Positions 7,678-16,929 of a DNA stretch of 64,000 nt are shown piece by piece. A program made the position numbers and the translations under genes. Position 1 is the first letter of the stretch; every line of letters starts with the position of its first letter. Source of the DNA: Paraburkholderia sp. (GTDB taxonomy: Bacteria; Pseudomonadota; Gammaproteobacteria; Burkholderiales; Burkholderiaceae). The notes under the pieces were generated by a model that ran no database searches, was not told the origin of the DNA, and saw only the letters and a list, made by a program, of their open reading frames with translations. The stretch is taken from NCBI RefSeq assembly GCF_028283785.1, contig NZ_JAPWKB010000005.1, positions 248,001-312,000 on the forward strand, read 5' to 3'.

Positions 7678-10600
7678 ATTTCGGTCAATGGATGCAGGCG
7701 CACCGGCGCTCGCTGCTGTTCGTGATTGCGTTGCTCGCCATCGCGGGCGCACTGACCGCGTTTCGGCTGCCGATCTCACTGTTTCCGAATGTCGCGTTTC
7801 CGCGCGCGGTGGTGTCGCTCGATGCGGGCGATCGTCCCGCCGAGCAGATGGCGACGCTCGTGACGATGCCTGTCGAGGAAGCGTTGCGGCGGGTGCCGAA
7901 CGTGCGCGACGTCGAGTCGAAAACGAGCCGCGGTTCGGCGGAAATCTCGATCAATTTCGATTGGGGCACCGACATGGCGCAAGCCACGTTGCAGGCACAA
8001 TCGGCGATCAGCGAAATCCTGTCGACGTTGCCGCAGGGCACGTCGATGCAGGTGCGCCGGATGGACCCGACCGTGTTCCCGGTTCTCGCGTATAGCCTGA
8101 CGTCGAACCGGCAATCGCTGTCGGCACTGCACGATCTGGCGCAATTCCAGATGCGGCCGATGTTGTCGTCGGTGGAAGGCGTGGCGCGCGTCGATGTGAC
8201 GGGCGGCGCACAGGACGAGTTCGAAGTCGCGGTCGATCCCGCACGGCTTGCCGCGTACAAGCTGTCGCTGGCCGATGTGTCGAAGGCGATCGGCGCGAGC
8301 AATGTGCTGATGGCCAACGGCCGTATCGAAGATCACTACAAGCTGTATCTGGTGATCGCGAACACCACCATCACGCAGATCGCGCACCTGAAAAACGTCG
8401 TCGTCTCGACCAACGGCGCGACGCCAATCCGTCTGGGCGACATCGCGACCGTCGGTCAAGGCGTCATGCCGCAATGGATGCGCGTCACTGCCGACGGCCA
8501 GGACGCCGTGCTGCTGAATGTCTATCAGCAACCCGGCGCGAACAGCGTCGCGATGGCGAAAGCGATTCGCGCGAAACTGGCTGCATTTCAGCCGCAAATG
8601 CCGGCGGGCGTGCGGCTCGCGAACTGGTACGACCAGAGCGAACTGGTGATTGCGTCCGCCACCAGCGTGCGCGACGCGATCATGATCGGCGTCGTGCTGG
8701 CGGCGTTGACGCTGTTCGTGTTTCTGCGGAACTGGAAGATCACCGCAATCGCGGTCGCGCTGGTGCCGGTCGTGATGGCGGCGACCATTCTGCTGCTCGA
8801 TGTATTCGGCATGGGCTTCAACATCATGACGCTCGGCGGGATGGCGGCGGCGGTCGGACTTGTGATCGACGACGCGATCGTGATGATCGAGCATATCGTG
8901 CGGCGCATGCGCGAAGCGGGATCGAAAGCGTTTCATGGCCGCGTGATGAGTGCCGCACTCGAATTCACGCGTCCGTTGGCGGGATCGTCGGCGGCGACGC
9001 TGATTATTTTCGTGCCGCTCGCGTTTCTTTCGGGTGTAACGGGTGCCTTTTTCAAGGCACTTTCGTTGACCATGGCCAGCGCGTTGCTGATTTCGTTTCT
9101 CGTCACGTGGCTCGCCGTGCCGATTCTCTGCGACCGCTGGCTGAAGCCGAAAGACGCGGAAGCGCATCAGGAGACGCGACTCGCGGCGTGGATGAACCAC
9201 CGGTATGCGTGGCTGGTCGAGCGCGTGAGTGCGCGCCCGGTTCTCGTTACGCTCGGCGTCGTGCCGCTCGTGATCGTCGCGGCATTCGCTTTCACGCGAG
9301 TCGGCAGCGGCTTTATGCCGACCATGGACGAAGGCGGTTTCGTGCTCGACTATCACACGGAACCGGGTACGTCGATTACCGAAACCGACCGGCTGATGAA
9401 ACAGGTCGAGGCGATCATTCGCGCCAATCCGAACGTTTCCACGTATTCGCGGCGCACGGGCGCAGGACTCGGCGGCGATCTGAACGAACCGAACAAAGGC
9501 GATTTCTTCGTGCGGCTGAAGTCGGGCAACCGCGAGTCGATCGACGTGGTGATGGAGGAAATCCGCTCGAAGGTCGAGACCACCGTACCGGGCGTCAGCG
9601 TCGAGCTTGCGCAGTTGATGGAGGATCTGATCGGCGATCTGACCGCCGTTCCGCAGCCGGTGCAGATCAAGATCTACTCCGACGACCAGACCGTGCTCGA
9701 CGATACCGCGCACAAGGTCGCCGCGCAAATCGGCAAGATCAACGGCATCGTCGATGTCAACGACGGCATCAATCCGGCCGGCGATGCGCTCGAACTGCAT
9801 ATCCGTCCCGACGCGGCAGCCGCCGAAGGCATGGACCCGCAATCGATCGCGCAAGCGGTGTCGGATATGCTCGAGGGTAATGTGGCGACGCAGTTTCAGA
9901 CGGGACCGAAGATGGTCGGCGTGCGGGTTCACGTCGCAGGCGCACTGAAGCTGACCGATACGCAACTGGGACGCTTACAGATTCGCGCACCCGATGGCCA
10001 TCTGTTCGCACTCGATCGGGTCGCCGATCGCGTCACGGTGACGGGTCAACCGGAAATCAGCCGCGACAACCTGAAACGGATGGTGGCGGTGACGGCGCGG
10101 ATCGATGGGCGCGATCTCGGCTCGACGATTGGCGATGTGCAAAAAGCACTGGCCGCGCCGAATCTTCTGCCGAAGGGCGTGTACTACGAACTGGGCGGTT
10201 TGTACCAGCAACAGCAGATCGCGTTCAAGGGCTTGCTGACGGTATTCGGTGCGGCGGTCGCGCTCGTATTCGGTCTGCTGCTGTTCCTGTACGAACGTTT
10301 CCGCATCGCACTCGCAGTGATGGCGATGCCCTTGCTCGCGACTGGCGCGGTCTTTATCGGACTGTGGGTCACCGGCATCGAACTCAATATTTCCGCGATG
10401 ATGGGCATGACGATGATCATCGGGATCGTCACGGAAGTCGCTATTTTCTATGTATCCGAATTGCAGGGGCTGGTGCGCGACGAAGGCATGCCGTTCGAAC
10501 GCGCGCTGATCGAAGCGGGCCGCAATCGCTTGCGGCCGATCGCCATGACCACCATCGCCGCGATCCTCGCGCTATTGCCGCTGGCGTTCGCATTGGGCCA

Positions 10601-10733
10601 GGGTTCGGCGATGCAGCAACCGCTGGCCATTGCGATTATTTCAGGGCTGATCGTGCAGTTGCCGCTGGTGCTGCTGGTGTTGCCCGTCCTGCTGCAACTG
10701 CTGATGCGATCGCAGCCCACGCACGCGGATTAA
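7674..10733 (+). CDS. RND efflux transporter permease (AcrB/CusA superfamily)
   Basis: Proton-driven inner-membrane pump of about 1019 residues with 12 expected helices in two homologous halves and two large periplasmic loops. The first helix follows MNFGQWMQAHRRSLL. The proton-relay region in helix 4 reads GLVIDDAIVMIEH, keeping the paired Asp of drug-type (HAE) pumps; the matching half reads GMTMIIGIVTEVAIF. Starts in an ATGA overlap with the adaptor. I cannot tell from sequence whether it exports drugs, solvents or metals; the paired Asp argues for organic substrates. Confidence 0.93.
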   Translation: MNFGQWMQAHRRSLLFVIALLAIAGALTAFRLPISLFPNVAFPRAVVSLDAGDRPAEQMATLVTMPVEEALRRVPNVRDVESKTSRGSAEISINFDWGTDMAQATLQAQSAISEILSTLPQGTSMQVRRMDPTVFPVLAYSLTSNRQSLSALHDLAQFQMRPMLSSVEGVARVDVTGGAQDEFEVAVDPARLAAYKLSLADVSKAIGASNVLMANGRIEDHYKLYLVIANTTITQIAHLKNVVVSTNGATPIRLGDIATVGQGVMPQWMRVTADGQDAVLLNVYQQPGANSVAMAKAIRAKLAAFQPQMPAGVRLANWYDQSELVIASATSVRDAIMIGVVLAALTLFVFLRNWKITAIAVALVPVVMAATILLLDVFGMGFNIMTLGGMAAAVGLVIDDAIVMIEHIVRRMREAGSKAFHGRVMSAALEFTRPLAGSSAATLIIFVPLAFLSGVTGAFFKALSLTMASALLISFLVTWLAVPILCDRWLKPKDAEAHQETRLAAWMNHRYAWLVERVSARPVLVTLGVVPLVIVAAFAFTRVGSGFMPTMDEGGFVLDYHTEPGTSITETDRLMKQVEAIIRANPNVSTYSRRTGAGLGGDLNEPNKGDFFVRLKSGNRESIDVVMEEIRSKVETTVPGVSVELAQLMEDLIGDLTAVPQPVQIKIYSDDQTVLDDTAHKVAAQIGKINGIVDVNDGINPAGDALELHIRPDAAAAEGMDPQSIAQAVSDMLEGNVATQFQTGPKMVGVRVHVAGALKLTDTQLGRLQIRAPDGHLFALDRVADRVTVTGQPEISRDNLKRMVAVTARIDGRDLGSTIGDVQKALAAPNLLPKGVYYELGGLYQQQQIAFKGLLTVFGAAVALVFGLLLFLYERFRIALAVMAMPLLATGAVFIGLWVTGIELNISAMMGMTMIIGIVTEVAIFYVSELQGLVRDEGMPFERALIEAGRNRLRPIAMTTIAAILALLPLAFALGQGSAMQQPLAIAIISGLIVQLPLVLLVLPVLLQLLMRSQPTHAD

Positions 10734-10737
10734 ACGC

Positions 10738-11511
10738 CTATTGGCTGGTGATGTCTTTTAGCAGCACGCGTCCGTTCATCATCGGTTTTGCGAGCGTGAG
10801 CGCGTAGTCGGCGCGAATCGTCGAGATGACCGGACGCTTCAGATTGGCGTCGTGCGTCGCGTCCGTGGTCCAGCGTTCCAGTTGCACCATCTGGTTCGGG
10901 TCGTCGGCATTCTGGTAGATGTCGAAGCTGATATTGCCGGGCGCGGCACGAAAGGTCGGCGTGACGGCGGCGATGTCCGAATGGAATTGCGCGGACGCGT
11001 CCGGTTTGACGCTCAGAAACACCAGCACGTTGCTGGTTTGCGCGGCGCCATCCACCTGCTTGGGCTGGAAGCCGTCTCCCGGCGTGGCGGACACGATCCG
11101 CATATGACTGATCGGGCCGTCGAGGTCGGCTTTCGCGGCCTCGTGCATCGCGAGCAACGCGGGCTGCGCCATATGCACGTTGTACGCCGCCGCATCCTTC
11201 CATTGCTCCAGCACATACAAGGTGTCCGGCGCGGAGCGCGACTGGAAAATGGTGAACGAGATATTGCCCGGCGCGTGTCTCGCGTCCGTCGCATTACGAC
11301 GCAACGCCTGCTCGAACGACGCCAGTTCCGCATGCTTCACGTGCAGTGTCGCAAGATTCTCGAACGGCGCGACGGGTTGCGATGTATCCGCAGCGGTCGC
11401 GACTGTCGCGGCGTGCGCCGTCAGACCAGCAACAACGGCCGTTGCGATGGCGGCAAACGTCCATGTTTTCCTGACGACACTGCTGCGTGCGGCCGGTTCT
11501 TTCAAGCGCAT
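10738..11511 (-). CDS. Exported protein with two antibiotic-biosynthesis-monooxygenase (ABM) domains
   Basis: Predicted periplasmic protein of 257 residues. A basic N-terminus and hydrophobic stretch (TWTFAAIATAVVAGLTAHA) form a signal peptide. Two ABM repeats follow (about residues 55-145 and 150-245), each with the dimeric alpha-beta-barrel pattern: NISFTIFQS...LYVLEQWKD in the first and NISFDIYQN...MVQLERW in the second. ABM proteins such as YgiN oxidise quinols without a cofactor, usually in the cytosol, so an exported tandem form is unusual. GAGAGGA lies before the ATG. It converges on the pump operon with only 4 bp between stops. Confidence 0.8.
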   Translation of the reverse strand: MRLKEPAARSSVVRKTWTFAAIATAVVAGLTAHAATVATAADTSQPVAPFENLATLHVKHAELASFEQALRRNATDARHAPGNISFTIFQSRSAPDTLYVLEQWKDAAAYNVHMAQPALLAMHEAAKADLDGPISHMRIVSATPGDGFQPKQVDGAAQTSNVLVFLSVKPDASAQFHSDIAAVTPTFRAAPGNISFDIYQNADDPNQMVQLERWTTDATHDANLKRPVISTIRADYALTLAKPMMNGRVLLKDITSQ

Positions 11512-11654
11512 CGTGAATCCTCTCTTTAATGAATCGTGACGGGTCGATAGGTCCCTGGGATGCTGCCAGAATCGACACCCACGTCACGTGAAGAAAGTTT
11601 CATGTTGCGTTCATCGCCGGGGCAAAAATATCCTTCGGAACCGCGCGGCGTGTC

Positions 11655-11788
11655 ACGGGAGACCCGTCGATTGCCCAACTATTGAACTTCGCAGGAAGAT
11701 TCTTCTCGTCACACGCGGAATCGGCGTCCAAAAGAATAAATTCCGCCTGGGGATAACCCTGACACTGTGTGCCTCGACCAAGGCACAC
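11655..11788 (+). promoter_or_regulatory. Hairpin-rich leader before the TauE/SafE gene
   Basis: Three stems can be drawn: ACGGG-aga-CCCGT (11655-11667), GCGGAAT/ATTCCGC (11715-11721 with 11740-11746), and a perfect 8-bp stem GTGTGCCT/AGGCACAC (11767-11774 with 11781-11788). The last ends one base before the ATG and buries the AAGG that would be the ribosome binding site. This could be translational control. I do not recognise a known riboswitch class. Confidence 0.35.
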
Positions 11789-11789
11789 C

Positions 11790-12563
11790 ATGCATCCATT
11801 TGAGTTCACCGTTCTGCTCGTCGCCGGTCTGTGCGGCGGCGTCATCAACGCCGTCGCGGGCGGCGGCAGTTTCGTCACCTTGCCTGCGTTGATGTTCTTC
11901 AACGTGCCGCCCACCATCGCCAATGCGACCAGCGCGATTGCCGCGTGGCCCGGCCTGATGACCGCCGCGTACGGCTATCGGCGCAAGCTGCTCGGCGATC
12001 CGCGCGCGACCTTGCGCTATGCGATTGCGAGTTTGATCGGCGGTGTGACGGGCGGCAGTCTGTTACTGCTGACGCCCGCTTCCGTGTTCGCGCGGGCGAT
12101 TCCCGTGCTGATGTTGATCGCCACGACGCTGTTCTATCTCGCGCCGCGCCTGGTCGGTGCCGCGCGCCGACATAGCGCCGACGCACATGGAACGGACGCT
12201 GGCGCAACACGCGGCCGCACGTTGATCCAGTTGTGCGCAAGCATCATGGTCGGTTACTTCAATGCGGGCAGCGGCATCATCGTGATGGCGGCGCTGAGTC
12301 TGTGCGGCATGCGCGAAACGCAATTGCTCAACGGCTTCAAGAACCTGCTTGGCGCAGTCGCCGCCGGCGCGTCGATTGCGGCGCTGGCGCTCGGTGGACA
12401 GGTTGCGTGGACCGCGGCGGCGTTGATGATGGCGGGATCGCTCGCGGGCGGTCTGGTCGGCGCCCGCGTCGCGCAGAAGATAGACGCACGCGTGTTGCGC
12501 ATCATGATCCTCAGCTTCAGCCTGCTGATGACCGCGTATTTCTTCTGGAAGTTCTGGCTTTAA
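11790..12563 (+). CDS. TauE/SafE-family sulfite/organosulfur exporter-like permease
   Basis: Inner-membrane protein of 257 residues with about eight hydrophobic segments arranged as two repeats; each repeat carries the family signature of Gly/Asn-rich first helix (GLCGGVINAVAGGGSFVTLPAL, and MVGYFNAGSGIIVMAAL in the second half). The family moves sulfite, sulfoacetate or other small anions out of the cell, but the substrate here is unknown. I prefer ATG 11790; GTG at 11769 is possible and would add seven residues. Both starts lie within or next to a hairpin. No operon partner. Confidence 0.82.
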   Translation: MHPFEFTVLLVAGLCGGVINAVAGGGSFVTLPALMFFNVPPTIANATSAIAAWPGLMTAAYGYRRKLLGDPRATLRYAIASLIGGVTGGSLLLLTPASVFARAIPVLMLIATTLFYLAPRLVGAARRHSADAHGTDAGATRGRTLIQLCASIMVGYFNAGSGIIVMAALSLCGMRETQLLNGFKNLLGAVAAGASIAALALGGQVAWTAAALMMAGSLAGGLVGARVAQKIDARVLRIMILSFSLLMTAYFFWKFWL

Positions 12564-12588
12564 TGCGCCCCGCCGCGTCGCTCACCCG

Positions 12589-13587
12589 TCACCGACCCGG
12601 CGCGGCTTCGTAGTTGACCGGCACCCAGTCGTAGGTCCGGCCGTTCTGGCGGATGTGTCCCAGACCCGGATACGCGATATGCGCTGCGCCGACCAGATAC
12701 TGGTGGCTCGCCGCCAGCTTCAACGCGAAGCGCCGCGAGCGTTGCGCGGCTTGCGCATCGGTGTCGTATTCGACGGAAGCCTTCGGGTTCTGCAACTGGA
12801 TCGCCGCGACGTGGACGATATCGCCCCACACCAGCAGGTCTTTCGCTCCACTCTCGACAAGATACGCGGTATGTCCCGGCGTATGGCCCGGCACCGCGAT
12901 CGCGCGGATGCCCGGTTCGAGTTCGACGTCGCCGCTGAACGGCTTGAAGCGCCCCGCCGCGACATACGGCGCAACCGACGCAATCGCCGAATCGAAAAAC
13001 GTGCTCAGAAAAGCGGGCGCGGTCTTTTTGTTATCGGCGTTGAGCCAGTAGTCGGCTTCGATCTGACTGGTCCTGACCACGGCATTCGGAAACATCATCT
13101 GGCCGTCGGTGGCGATCACGCCGCCGACGTGATCCTTGTGCAGATGCGTGAGCAGCACTTCATCGACCTGCTCCGGTCGATAACCGGCCGCGCGTAAATT
13201 CGCGAGCACCTGTCCGCAGCATTTTCCGTAGAGCACGCCTGCACCCGAGTCGATCAGGATCAGCTTCGTGCCGGTGTTGACCAGGAAAGCGTTGATCGAT
13301 CCCTGCACCGGCGCATGCAGAAAATCGCGCGTGAGATCGCGGCCAATTTCCTGCTTCGATACGCCTTCGACGACCGTATCGATCGGAAACGGATGCGTGC
13401 CGTCCGACAATGCGGTCACTTCGAAATCACCCACCATTACGCGATAAAAGCCGGGTGCCTGAGTCTTCACCTGCGGCGCGGCCGCGTATGCGGCGTTCGC
13501 CATAAAACCGCTCGCCAATGTCATCAGACACCACGCAACCAGCCTCGACGACCGGCTGAAACGCTCACTCCAACTACGCGGGTTCAT
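12589..13587 (-). CDS. Exported metallo-beta-lactamase-fold hydrolase
   Basis: Zinc hydrolase, 332 residues, with a signal peptide (SRLVAWCLMTLASGFMANAAYA) that sends it to the periplasm. The metal set is complete: HLHKDH (THLHKDHVGG), the GHTPGHT His, the Asp of LVWGDIVH, and a late His (GLGHI). Its start overlaps the stop of the flavoprotein gene by 4 bases (ATGA). It is the last gene of a nine-gene minus-strand run and the third of that run whose product leaves the cytosol. Substrate unknown; lactonase, ester or isothiocyanate-type hydrolysis are all possible for the fold. Confidence 0.88.
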   Translation of the reverse strand: MNPRSWSERFSRSSRLVAWCLMTLASGFMANAAYAAAPQVKTQAPGFYRVMVGDFEVTALSDGTHPFPIDTVVEGVSKQEIGRDLTRDFLHAPVQGSINAFLVNTGTKLILIDSGAGVLYGKCCGQVLANLRAAGYRPEQVDEVLLTHLHKDHVGGVIATDGQMMFPNAVVRTSQIEADYWLNADNKKTAPAFLSTFFDSAIASVAPYVAAGRFKPFSGDVELEPGIRAIAVPGHTPGHTAYLVESGAKDLLVWGDIVHVAAIQLQNPKASVEYDTDAQAAQRSRRFALKLAASHQYLVGAAHIAYPGLGHIRQNGRTYDWVPVNYEAAPGR

Positions 13588-15356
13588 GCTGTTTTTTCCT
13601 CGCTGACAAGCGGTTCGACCGCATTCATATGGCTGAGATACGCGTGAATCTGACTGACGACCGCGGCGCCGTCGCCGACTGCTGCCGCGACGCGTTTCGC
13701 CGATTCGGACCGCACGTCGCCGACCGCGAACATGCCGGGCACGCTGGTTTCCAGCGGATAGTGGACACGCGGCAAACGCGACACGCGAGACGAAGTCGCG
13801 TCGTCGCGGTCTCGGCCGTGTTGCGTAAAACCAGTCATCACGAAACCGCGATTGTCGAGTTCGACGCCGCTCATCGACAGCCAGTCGGTTTTCGGATCTG
13901 CGCCGATAAACAGAAACAGATGCCGCGTCGGGAGTCGTTCGTCCGCGCTCTCGCCTTCGCGCCGGATGCGCACGTGCGTGAGTCCGGCGTCGTCGCCTTC
14001 CAGCGATTGCAGCTTGCACAGATTGCATAACGACACGTTCGGCAACGAGCCGATCCGGTCGATCAGATACTTCGACATACTCGCGCTCAGGTCCGCGCCG
14101 CGAATCAGCACGCGAATACTGCGCGCGAAATTCGCGAGGAACACCACCGCCTGACCGGCCGAATTGCCGCCGCCGATCAGCACGATGTCCTGTCCTTTGA
14201 CCAGCTTCGCTTCGATCGTGGACGCCCAGTAAAAGGTGCCGCGCGACTCGAAACGCTCGAAGCCCGGCACCACCGGTTTGCGGTACGCGGCACCGCTCGC
14301 GATCACCACGGTGCGCGCGTTGATGCGCTGCCCGTCGAACAGGGTGAGCGCGAAGATGCCATCGTGCCGGCGCACTTCCGTCACCTTGCCGGGAATCGCC
14401 AGATGCGCGCCGAATTTCAACGCCTGCTGAAACGCGCGCGCCGCCAGTGCCTGGCCTGAAATGCCGGTCGGAAAGCCCAGATAGTTTTCGATCCGTGAAC
14501 TCGCGCCCGCCTGACCGCCCGGCGCGCGCTGATCGAACACCGCCACCGACAGACCTTCGGTCGCGGCGTAAACCGACGCCGCCAGTCCGGCCGGACCCGC
14601 GCCGACAATCGCGACGTCGTACACATGCGACGGCTCGAACTTCGGCACGAGTCCGAGACACGACGCCAGTTGCACTTCATCCGGCGCGCGCAGCACGTTG
14701 CCGCTCGGACAGAACACCAGCGGAAAATCGTCCGGTCCGGCGGTCATGCCGGACAGCAGCGAAATCGCCTCGGGATCGGTACGCGCGTCGATCACCGTCG
14801 CGGGGTAAGCGTTGCGGCGCAAGAAGCCTTGCAACGCGATCAGGCGCGCATCGTCGCCATTGCCGACGATGATCGGGCCGAGTCCCTGCTCGATCAGACC
14901 GAGCCGCCGCAAAATCAGCGCACGCATGATGTGCTCGCCGAGTTGCGCATCGGCGACGATCAACGCGCGCAGCTTCTCCGGCTCGATCACCAGCGTTTGC
15001 GCATCGGTCAATGCAATGCCGTCGATCAGCGCGGGCTTGCCGGACAGTTGCGCCATCTCCGCCATGAAATGACCGTCTTCGTGTTCGGTGATCAAGGTCG
15101 AGCGTCCGAAACTGTCGCGCGAATAGATGCGCACGCGTCCGCGCAACAACACGAACAGGCCGAGCGCGACCCGGCCGGTTTCGAAGATCAGTTCGCCGGC
15201 CTTGAACGACATCGGCGTCGCAAAGCGCCGCAAGCTCTCGATCTCCGCGGCGGACAGCTGGGGAAACATCTGATGCTGCCGGAATTCCAGCGACGAATAA
15301 GGCAATTCGAGTTCCGACGGCATTCTGACGCCGGAAGATTGATCCGGGATATTCAT
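13584..15356 (-). CDS. FAD/NAD(P)-dependent oxidoreductase with N-terminal cyclic-nucleotide-binding domain
   Basis: 590 residues in three parts: a cNMP-binding-like domain (about 30-150, LIFETGRVALGLFVLLRGRVRIY), a linker that may be a degenerate thioredoxin fold (about 165-235), and a thioredoxin-reductase-like flavoprotein (about 245-575) with the FAD motif VGAGPAG, the NAD(P) motif GGGNSAG and a final GDVR. At the place where thioredoxin reductases have CxxC this protein has WAST (residues 377-380), so it cannot relay electrons through a disulfide. GAGG precedes ATG 15356. Probably a cytosolic, cNMP-tuned flavoenzyme; electron acceptor unknown. Confidence 0.87.
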   Translation of the reverse strand: MNIPDQSSGVRMPSELELPYSSLEFRQHQMFPQLSAAEIESLRRFATPMSFKAGELIFETGRVALGLFVLLRGRVRIYSRDSFGRSTLITEHEDGHFMAEMAQLSGKPALIDGIALTDAQTLVIEPEKLRALIVADAQLGEHIMRALILRRLGLIEQGLGPIIVGNGDDARLIALQGFLRRNAYPATVIDARTDPEAISLLSGMTAGPDDFPLVFCPSGNVLRAPDEVQLASCLGLVPKFEPSHVYDVAIVGAGPAGLAASVYAATEGLSVAVFDQRAPGGQAGASSRIENYLGFPTGISGQALAARAFQQALKFGAHLAIPGKVTEVRRHDGIFALTLFDGQRINARTVVIASGAAYRKPVVPGFERFESRGTFYWASTIEAKLVKGQDIVLIGGGNSAGQAVVFLANFARSIRVLIRGADLSASMSKYLIDRIGSLPNVSLCNLCKLQSLEGDDAGLTHVRIRREGESADERLPTRHLFLFIGADPKTDWLSMSGVELDNRGFVMTGFTQHGRDRDDATSSRVSRLPRVHYPLETSVPGMFAVGDVRSESAKRVAAAVGDGAAVVSQIHAYLSHMNAVEPLVSEEKTA

Positions 15357-15417
15357 CGTTCGACCTCGTCTAACGCGTCACCGGAGTGACGATCTGCTGA
15401 TCCGCGCGCAATGCGTG

Positions 15418-16929
15418 CTACCAGCTGAATTTCAGTTCGGCACCGATGTAATCGGCATTCGCGGCACCGACTTCGCGCAACGAATCGCCGACCTGAAAAT
15501 GCACCGCTTCCAGCGCGGCCGCGACGTTCGCGTTCACCGCGTAATCGGCGCGCAACTGCGTGTAAAAACCGGTCCAGCGACCGCCGTGTCCCGCCGTGCC
15601 CGGCACCACCGACGAGCCTTGTCCATACACCGCGTCGGCCGTGGTTTCGCGCCATTGCAGACCGACGCCTGCCAGCAGCGTGAGCTTGCTGGTCGGCTTG
15701 ATGATCAGCGACGGCTTCACGTGGATCACGTTGGTGTAGCCGGTGTATCCGGCCAGCGCGAAGTAGTAGCCATTCGGAAACAGCGGATTGAAGGTCGCGA
15801 CGCGGCCATCGCCGGGATGACTGTCGCCGGACGCGGCGTCGATCTGGACACCGATGCGCGGCGTCCACGGCACGGCCGCGAGCGTATAGCCGGCCAGCGA
15901 GCCGACCGCCCACGCGCCGATGGTCTTGTTGCCGACACGCCCCGACTGATACATCGCTTCGACGTCCCAGTCGAAATTCGCGGCCTTGCCGGCATAACGC
16001 GCATCGAACACATCGCGATGCTCGTCGCCGGACGCGTCGAGAAAGCGCGCGTTGCTGCGGTTATAGCGCGAGTAATACGCGGACAGGTCGCCCGGACCCA
16101 CGCCCTGGCGCTCGACCCGCACGCCGCTAAACGTCAGATGACGGTTCGACACGTCGTCGAATTGCGTGTCGTCGCGATACTGGACCGGCTGCGTCGCGTA
16201 CGCGATCCAGCGCCACGGACCGGTTTCGTAATCGGCCCAGATGGCGTCGAACGCCTGCCGCACGTTCGGACCGTCTCGCACCGAAATAAACCGCTGCAAG
16301 TCGAATGCCATTTCCTGACGCCCGACCCGGAACTTGAACGTGCCGGGACCGACCGGCTCCGTGATCGCCACGAACGCCTGGCGCAGATCGAGCGGGTTTT
16401 TATCGACCACGCCGACGTTGTCCTTGCCGTACGGCCGCGCATCTTCGAACTGCGTGAAGAACTGCACGTGCGGCCCGAGCCGGACGTCCGCATGCACTTC
16501 GAGCCGTTGCAGCACATACGTGTCGTCGCGGCCGGTGCCGAGCCCGAACAACGGCGCGTCGTTCATTTCCAGCCGCTCGCGCAACACCATGCCGAGCGAA
16601 ATATAGGCATCGGGATTGCCGAACAGCGGGATGTACTTCAGCGAGTCGAACGGCCGTTTCGGCACGCAGGGATTCGCCAGCGCCGACCAGTTTTCCTGCC
16701 AGCGGTTGAACATGACCGTGGGACGCGCGCACGACGCGCCGCTCCCGGCCGACGCTGCAGTCGTGGTGTCGTCCGCGCTACCGAGCGCGGTGTCGGCGGC
16801 GAACGCGGGCCACGCGGCGGCGAGGCCCGTGGTGACTACCAGTGCGCGCGCGGCCTTCAGCGATACGCATTGCCGCAACGCCCCGCGCACCTTCACGACC
16901 GGCACTTTGATCGACGCCTTACTTGCCAT
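15418..16929 (-). CDS. Alginate-export-family outer-membrane beta-barrel protein
   Basis: About 503 residues with a signal peptide (LVVTTGLAAAWPAFAA) and alternating aromatic/polar strands ending in FSW, typical of outer-membrane barrels. The region GRQEMAFDLQRFISVRDGPNVRQAFDA and the Arg-rich strands match the Alginate_exp type, which makes charged pores for anionic polymers or small acids. No alginate synthesis genes are nearby, so the name describes fold only. ATG 16929 overlaps the preceding VOC stop by 11 bases. It likely provides outer-membrane passage for the substrate or product of the operon. Confidence 0.8.
   Translation of the reverse strand: MASKASIKVPVVKVRGALRQCVSLKAARALVVTTGLAAAWPAFAADTALGSADDTTTAASAGSGASCARPTVMFNRWQENWSALANPCVPKRPFDSLKYIPLFGNPDAYISLGMVLRERLEMNDAPLFGLGTGRDDTYVLQRLEVHADVRLGPHVQFFTQFEDARPYGKDNVGVVDKNPLDLRQAFVAITEPVGPGTFKFRVGRQEMAFDLQRFISVRDGPNVRQAFDAIWADYETGPWRWIAYATQPVQYRDDTQFDDVSNRHLTFSGVRVERQGVGPGDLSAYYSRYNRSNARFLDASGDEHRDVFDARYAGKAANFDWDVEAMYQSGRVGNKTIGAWAVGSLAGYTLAAVPWTPRIGVQIDAASGDSHPGDGRVATFNPLFPNGYYFALAGYTGYTNVIHVKPSLIIKPTSKLTLLAGVGLQWRETTADAVYGQGSSVVPGTAGHGGRWTGFYTQLRADYAVNANVAAALEAVHFQVGDSLREVGAANADYIGAELKFSW

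Noticed and set aside
7776..9965. Open frame of 729 codons on the minus strand
   Set aside because: It lies wholly antisense to the RND adaptor-permease operon, is Arg/His-rich with no domain, and arises from GC-rich codon bias.
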